Assembly (NCBI GenBank): GCA_030427445.1
Contig: JAUIBQ010000011.1
Location: forward strand, 1 to 33,799
Direction of reading: 5' to 3'
Length of the DNA: 33,799 nucleotides
DNA from: a bacterium
GTDB taxonomy: Bacteria; Patescibacteriota; Saccharimonadia; Saccharimonadales; SZUA-47
Numbering within the stretch: the stretch's first letter is position 1; every line of letters begins with the position of its first letter. A program made the position numbers and the translations under genes. Below are positions 29,500 through 33,799 of this stretch, one piece after another. Below the pieces are notes generated by a model. The model saw only the letters and a program-made list of their open reading frames with translations. It was not told the origin of the DNA and searched no databases.

Positions 29500-30030
29500 T
29501 TATTTACTCTTTTTATAAAAGACTATCTTTGCACGAGCGTAGCGTTTTTCGTCGATTTTCGTAAAATCGTCAAATTCAATATGCTCGGCATTCGGCACTG
29601 AGAGTATCAGCAGCCCTCCAGGGTTTACTGCATCCGCACATGCATCAAGTGCTTTCATCCCAACTGCATCATATGGAGGGTCGGCAATGATAATATCGAA
29701 CATTTTTTCCGTTGTTTTAAGCCACGAAGAAACATTTGCTCGGTGAACTTCCAAACGTTCTTCATCTGTTATTAGGTCTCTATTTTCCTTTAAGCGCTCA
29801 AATGCGTCGGTATTTATCTCTACCGCATGCACGGGTTCGTCGGCACCTCTACTTAACGCTTCGATAGCGACTGCGCCGGTACCTGCAAATGCATCAAGCA
29901 CGGACTTTCCGTCTAAATCTCCGAGTGAGTTAAATATCGCTCCACGAATCTTTTCACCCATTGGATGCGTGCGACCTGTGGCTGCATCTTTGATGATTCG
30001 ACTTTTAAATTCGCCTGCTATTATTCTCAT
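29500..30030 (-). CDS. rsmD: 16S rRNA (guanine966-N2)-methyltransferase
   Basis: RsmD methylates G966 of 16S rRNA in the 30S head using SAM. The 176-aa protein begins MRIIAGEFKSRII, the family's usual start, with 'HPMGEKIRGAIFNSLGD' (family: RPT.drvREalFNiL), the SAM motif 'VLDAFAGTGAVAIEALSRGA' (44-63) and the catalytic DPPY (117-120). I chose the ATG at 30030, not 30051, because it overlaps the upstream stop as ATGA and matches the family N-terminus. It is third in the recG operon and is followed by tRNA-Leu. Confidence 0.94.
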   Translation of the reverse strand: MRIIAGEFKSRIIKDAATGRTHPMGEKIRGAIFNSLGDLDGKSVLDAFAGTGAVAIEALSRGADEPVHAVEINTDAFERLKENRDLITDEERLEVHRANVSSWLKTTEKMFDIIIADPPYDAVGMKALDACADAVNPGGLLILSVPNAEHIEFDDFTKIDEKRYARAKIVFYKKSK

Positions 30031-30833
30031 TTTTTGCTTTCTTGATAGCAATAATACCAGATAGCGCTTACTGTACGCACCATAGCTGGACCAAGCTCAT
30101 TCCTCACTTCACGTACCAACTTATGCGACCATCCTTTTTCATAGAAGCGTTCATACATTTCCAATATAGCAATTTGCTTCATGGCTCGTAAAAAGTAATG
30201 TTCAACACCTAAATCCATTACTTTATCGAGGTCAGTCTTTGACGGGATACTTGTTTTCATTTTTAACGGAGCTAGCATGAAAGTCACTCCTGTCTCAAAT
30301 ACCTGATGACGAGACAGCAGACCGTAGGTGCCCCACATATCCCAGTTATTTTTAAGCTTTTTGCTTATCGTTTCTCCGGGCATTATGAGCTTTTTTGAGT
30401 ACGTTGTCCTATCTTCTATACCGCTTCCTGTCAATCGCTCTAACTCTTCTTCGTATGGAAAATGATGAGCAGGTGTCAGACCATCAACGATTGCATGTGC
30501 TAACCATGCAGCATGAAATGCAGCTGATATCTCATCGCCTTTTTTTAGTGCATGAGTAAGCGACGTAGAGTGAGAAAGAATGATGTCTAGTAACTGTCGA
30601 TCTTCTGGATTAAAAGGATCAATATAGTGCCACGGTTCATTCTGAGCTGGACTCTTGGTCTTTATACCGTCAGGGCCATTTCGTCCTTCAAATCGTAGTA
30701 TCAGCTGCTTACTTGGAAACGAATCTAATGATACTCCTAGTTCAAGTAAGTTATCTCGAGCAACTTTATCGACTTTCTGGTGCGTGCCGATAAGATTACC
30801 GGAATGGTTTGTAAGTTGAGTTCCCGAAAACAT
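30027..30833 (-). CDS. Unknown 268-aa protein resembling zinc phospholipase C / P1 nuclease
   Basis: The all-helical 268-aa protein contains 'AAWLAHAIVDGLTPAHH' (109-124), giving H113-x3-D117-x5/6-H123/H124, the zinc-ligand spacing of bacterial phospholipase C and P1 nuclease. 'EPWHYIDPF' (66-74) and an early 'NHSGNLIGTHQKVDKVAR' (9-26) supply further histidines in family-like order. There is no signal peptide, whereas most members of that superfamily are secreted, so the match may only be structural. It begins one base after the recG stop and its own stop overlaps rsmD (ATGA), so it is translated with DNA-repair and rRNA-modification enzymes. Function unknown. Confidence 0.55.
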   Translation of the reverse strand: MFSGTQLTNHSGNLIGTHQKVDKVARDNLLELGVSLDSFPSKQLILRFEGRNGPDGIKTKSPAQNEPWHYIDPFNPEDRQLLDIILSHSTSLTHALKKGDEISAAFHAAWLAHAIVDGLTPAHHFPYEEELERLTGSGIEDRTTYSKKLIMPGETISKKLKNNWDMWGTYGLLSRHQVFETGVTFMLAPLKMKTSIPSKTDLDKVMDLGVEHYFLRAMKQIAILEMYERFYEKGWSHKLVREVRNELGPAMVRTVSAIWYYCYQESKK

Positions 30834-30834
30834 G

Positions 30835-32883
30835 TTAGTTTAAATTTGTGATAGCACGTATCGACGATACACGCTCATCCAATACAGGATATTTTAGCAG
30901 TTCTTCTTGTGTTTCGATGAATTGTTTAGCCATGTCTCGAGTAGTTTCGATCAACTTTGTATCAGAGATCTTTGCGATTCGTAAATCCAGCGCACCATGC
31001 TGCATAGACCCGTATATTGCACCTGGCCCACGAAGCTCGAGGTCGTATTCTGACAGCTTAAATCCACTCGTTTCACTCTCTAGTGCTTTGAGTCGCTGGT
31101 TGGCCTCCTTGGAAGTGGATAGTAATACGCAATATCCTTGTTTTTCTCCACGGCCAACTCTTCCACGGAGTTGATGCAGCTGAGCTAAACCAAAGCTATC
31201 TGCATTTTCAATAACCATCATCGTCGCATTTGGTATGTCTATCCCAACTTCAATTACAGTTGTAGCGACCAAGATATCAACCTTGCCTTGTTTCATCTCA
31301 AGCATAATTTTGTCTTTTTCTTCCTGACTCATCTTTCCGTGGATCACCTTGCAATTCGCATTAGGAGCCCATCTGCCTAGTTCTGCCGACACTTTTTCGA
31401 CACTGTACTTGGAATCTGATTTTTCACTATCGCTTATCAGCGGAGCAACGATAAACACTTGCTCGCCTTTCTCAACTATTTCAACAAGCTTATTTGAGTA
31501 GAACTCTCTACGATGATCTGAACTAACAATTGTAGTCTTCACTGGAAGACGATTTGAGGGCTTGCTACCTATAGTTACGACATCAAGCTCTCCATAAAGC
31601 GTTAGAGCGATACTCCTCGGAATCGGGGTAGCTGACATGTGCAACACATGAGGCATTCTGTCAGCTTTGTTCTGTAGTGCTTTTCGTTGCTCAACGCCAA
31701 ATCTATGTTGCTCATCAACGATAGCAAGCTCTAGAGAAGTAAATGTCACAGAATCTTGCACAAGAGCGTGAGTACCTATAACGAAAGCCACATCGCCTTT
31801 CTTAATACGTTCTTGATAACTCTTTTTATCTTTGGGCGACAATGAACCAGTTAGCAAAATTGTTTTGCTCATAATACTAGCGGGCAACAACTTCTTACAT
31901 GTTTCGAAGTGCTGTGAAGCGAGTAATTCTGTCGGAGCCATCAAAGCAGCTTGTGCTCCATTTTCTACACAATTGTAAGCGCACATCAATGCTACCACTG
32001 TTTTCCCTGAACCAACATCTCCTTGCAATAAGCTGTTCATTGGGACATCTTGTGTAGTCATATTTAGGAGCTTCCAAGCTGCTATTTTTTGATCAGCAGT
32101 TAACGTAAATGGTAGCGATTCAGTAAACTCCTTTAGCTTTTGCTCTTTAATCTTATGTCTGTATGAGTTTTGTGCAGCAAAATCTTTGCGATTTAATTCA
32201 CTCGCGAGCATGATGACAAAAAGCTCCTCAAAAGCTAGTCGTTCCTTCGCAGACTCAAACATATGTACATCATCTGGAAAATGAACTGCTTTAAGAGCCT
32301 CCCCTCGAGGCATGAGCGAAAGCTTTTCTATTATCCAGTCTGGCAATGTTTCTTGGATAACTGTGCGTTCAAGAGCAGTAGCAATAATTTTACGCAGGAC
32401 AGCTGCGCTTAAACCTTTCGTCAAACGATAATTAGGGACGAGCCGTGCCGTATGTTTAGGAAATGATGAGACCAGCTCTATCTTCGGATTAACAATAGAG
32501 AAATATTTATAATTTTTCGCAAACTCGCCAGAGATATAATAGTCGCTGTCAGGTTTGATGGTGTTTTTTATATAAGGCTGACTAAACCATGTTAGGTGCA
32601 GTTGTCCTGTGCCGTCTCTTGCGATTGCTTCAACTATCGGTAGTCCGTTTTTAGAATACCGAGATGATACGTTATGAATTTTTGCTTTCAGCGTAACTTT
32701 GCCTGGGCGTACTTTAGAGATGTCGACAAGTCGTGAATAATCATCAAATGACCTAGGAATATTCTCAACAAGATCTTGCACTGTTTTTATGCCTAGTTTA
32801 TGAAGTTTTTGCTCGACACTTGGACCAACACCTCGCAGAGTAGATACAGGAGAGTTGTTAGCTATGTCGTGTGTATCAGCCAT
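30835..32883 (-). CDS. recG: ATP-dependent DNA helicase RecG
   Basis: RecG regresses stalled forks and processes recombination branches. The 682-aa protein has an N-terminal wedge/OB region ('GVGPSVEQKLHKLGIKTVQDL', then 'VTLKAKIHNVSSRY'), Walker A GDVGSGKT (about 290), DEQHRFG (about 390), 'SATPIPRSIALTLYGELDV', 'VIEVGIDIPNATMMVIENAD' and the RecG-specific 'FGLAQLHQLRGRVGRG'. Length is normal. A TATAGT -10 ends 6 nt before the ATG and there is no Shine-Dalgarno sequence, making recG the one widely conserved gene in the window with a leaderless arrangement. Confidence 0.98.
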   Translation of the reverse strand: MADTHDIANNSPVSTLRGVGPSVEQKLHKLGIKTVQDLVENIPRSFDDYSRLVDISKVRPGKVTLKAKIHNVSSRYSKNGLPIVEAIARDGTGQLHLTWFSQPYIKNTIKPDSDYYISGEFAKNYKYFSIVNPKIELVSSFPKHTARLVPNYRLTKGLSAAVLRKIIATALERTVIQETLPDWIIEKLSLMPRGEALKAVHFPDDVHMFESAKERLAFEELFVIMLASELNRKDFAAQNSYRHKIKEQKLKEFTESLPFTLTADQKIAAWKLLNMTTQDVPMNSLLQGDVGSGKTVVALMCAYNCVENGAQAALMAPTELLASQHFETCKKLLPASIMSKTILLTGSLSPKDKKSYQERIKKGDVAFVIGTHALVQDSVTFTSLELAIVDEQHRFGVEQRKALQNKADRMPHVLHMSATPIPRSIALTLYGELDVVTIGSKPSNRLPVKTTIVSSDHRREFYSNKLVEIVEKGEQVFIVAPLISDSEKSDSKYSVEKVSAELGRWAPNANCKVIHGKMSQEEKDKIMLEMKQGKVDILVATTVIEVGIDIPNATMMVIENADSFGLAQLHQLRGRVGRGEKQGYCVLLSTSKEANQRLKALESETSGFKLSEYDLELRGPGAIYGSMQHGALDLRIAKISDTKLIETTRDMAKQFIETQEELLKYPVLDERVSSIRAITNLN

Positions 32884-32889
32884 ATAGTA

Positions 32890-32895
32890 ACTATA
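32890..32895 (-). promoter_or_regulatory. -10 box (TATAGT) of the recG operon
   Basis: TATAGT is followed by TACTAT and then the recG ATG, so transcription would start at the start codon. No good -35 is visible. Confidence 0.45.
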
Positions 32896-32914
32896 CTAGC
32901 AATACTGGAATACT

Positions 32915-33712
32915 TTATTTTGCTACTTTACGAAGCAGATATACAGTGCTTGGGCCAAAATGTGTTTTAGCTAGAGGTCGTTGCAATGCTTTCTCCATCT
33001 TTACCAACACATTTTTAGGTACATATTTTTTCAATGTCGCAGATCGGAAATTAGAAACAGAAAGCTGATCTTCGACTTTAAATCCTATTTCCATCAATTG
33101 TCGTTTTACGGTTGCTGGGTTGTGGTTCACGAATGGAATATCATTTTTACCACTTCGTTCTTTACCTGTTCGGATATCGACTGGATCTACAGGCATTTTC
33201 TTGCCCTTTAGTGTGTGCTTTACTCTGTTTTTGAAGTTCGCATAGTTCGCAAACTCAATCATGAACAAGCCGTTATCTTCTAGCACACGGTAAATCTCTT
33301 CAAACGCAGGCACTGGGTTTGGTAAGTGATGAATAACACGCACGACCATCGCCAAATCAACTTCGCCATCTTTAAACGGGAGCTTCTCAGCCTGAGCAAG
33401 CTTTGCTTCAACTTTCGGCTTGTCTTTTAAAAAATCTTTCGCGATATCAAGCTGTTGCTGTGACGGTTCTGCAAGTGTGACTTTGTCAGCATACTTGCGC
33501 AAGACAACAGATAGACGACCATAGCCTCCACCTACATCAACTGCGTGCTTAAATTTTCGGCCATGGAGCATGTGATGCAGCATAATTTCCTCAGCTGCTT
33601 GCTCGTAATCTCGACCATCCCAGTAGTGGAGATAGTTGTGGGATGGATCATTGTATTGAGCTGCTTTATTGAGTGATCCTTTTTTAGGAGTTGATTTCTT
33701 TGTAGTTGGCAT
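32915..33712 (-). CDS. Class I SAM-dependent methyltransferase
   Basis: The 265-aa protein has a Lys/Ser-rich N-terminus, then a UbiE/Methyltransf_11-type Rossmann domain: motif I 'AVDVGGGYGRLSVVLRKYAD', acidic loop 'VTLAEPSQQQL', motif 'LPFKDGEVDLAMVVRVIHHLPN' and 'EEIYRVLEDNGLFMIEFAN'. The C-terminal third is specific and does not tell the substrate. AAGGA lies 6 nt before the ATG. It follows a gene tail after 8 nt and precedes recG by 31 nt. Family assignment is firm; substrate (small molecule, lipid or protein) is unknown. Confidence 0.85.
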   Translation of the reverse strand: MPTTKKSTPKKGSLNKAAQYNDPSHNYLHYWDGRDYEQAAEEIMLHHMLHGRKFKHAVDVGGGYGRLSVVLRKYADKVTLAEPSQQQLDIAKDFLKDKPKVEAKLAQAEKLPFKDGEVDLAMVVRVIHHLPNPVPAFEEIYRVLEDNGLFMIEFANYANFKNRVKHTLKGKKMPVDPVDIRTGKERSGKNDIPFVNHNPATVKRQLMEIGFKVEDQLSVSNFRSATLKKYVPKNVLVKMEKALQRPLAKTHFGPSTVYLLRKVAK

Positions 33713-33720
33713 ATTTTCCT

Positions 33721-33799
33721 TTATATAATTTTAACTAATGCATTTGCGTTTTTACCACGGCGAAGCACGATGTATGAATGTATCACATCTTGCTCAGAT
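33721..33799 (-). CDS. C-terminal end of an upstream gene, possibly tyrosyl-tRNA synthetase
   Basis: The last 25 codons of an open frame entering from the window edge read SEQDVIHSYIVLRRGKNANA and end LVKII-stop (TAA at 33721-33723). The 'VLRRGKxN..LVK' ending resembles the S4-like C-terminal tail of bacterial TyrRS ('YLVLRRGKKNYHLV'). The piece is too short for a firm name. It lies 8 nt upstream of the methyltransferase, so the two are probably in one operon. Confidence 0.4.
   Translation of the reverse strand, partial: SEQDVIHSYIVLRRGKNANALVKII

Noticed and set aside
1-33799. CRISPR arrays, insertion sequences, rRNA genes, recoded TGA
   Set aside because: No regularly spaced repeats, transposase motifs or rRNA segments were seen, and TGA ends real genes such as the 268-aa ORF and the GNAT gene.

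Overview
The window is 33.8 kb of a bacterial chromosome in which every recognisable gene lies on the minus strand. It carries the str-S10-spc ribosomal supercluster, RNA polymerase beta and beta-prime, protein quality-control genes, one tRNA and several housekeeping enzymes. TGA works as an ordinary stop. The small proteins, the gene order rpoB-rpoC-rpsL-rpsG-fusA-tuf-rpsJ-rplC..., and the EF-Tu and RpoC sequence style point to a Patescibacteria/CPR genome, most likely Candidatus Saccharibacteria (TM7). That assignment is my inference from protein style.

Layout in the direction of transcription (high to low coordinates). At 33.8-29.4 kb there is a gene tail (possibly tyrS), a SAM methyltransferase, recG, a PLC/P1-nuclease-like protein, rsmD and tRNA-Leu(UAG). 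At 29.38-29.0 kb there is no gene but dense structure: two strong terminators, a 23-bp direct repeat of the tRNA 3' end, and two diverged copies of a double-hairpin element with compensatory stem changes. At 29.0-25.0 kb come an OMP-decarboxylase-like protein, then a GNAT acetyltransferase, an AstE/AspA-type zinc hydrolase, hisS and an unknown gene. At 24.9-21.5 kb come tig, an unknown gene, clpP under a perfect CIRCE operator, and another unknown gene. At 21.3-1 lie rpoB, rpoC, rpsL, rpsG, fusA, tuf, rpsJ and rplC through rplE.

The ribosomal supercluster is interrupted by unrecognised genes: 115 aa between rpsG and fusA, 66 aa between tuf and rpsJ, four ORFs plus a broken gene copy between rpsJ and rplC, and 89 aa between rplB and rpsS. 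Several accessory genes and recG have a -10 box ending only 6-9 nt before the start codon, so I infer leaderless mRNAs. The core genes instead have Shine-Dalgarno sequences or 1-nt stop/start overlaps.

The most notable signals are: (1) RpoC has lost the cysteines of both canonical zinc sites, the first in a gapless 32-residue alignment; (2) EF-G has NKIN instead of NKxD in its G4 motif; (3) tig and clpP both appear to be preceded by a short leaderless upstream ORF, and the tig leader can form two mutually exclusive hairpins, one covering the start codon; (4) clpP has a perfect CIRCE with the -35 box inside it; (5) the covarying double-hairpin repeats beside tRNA-Leu; (6) a gene cassette flanked by an intact and a truncated copy of the same membrane-protein gene inside the ribosomal cluster; (7) RpoB carries Met at the position of E. 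coli His526 in the rifampicin pocket.
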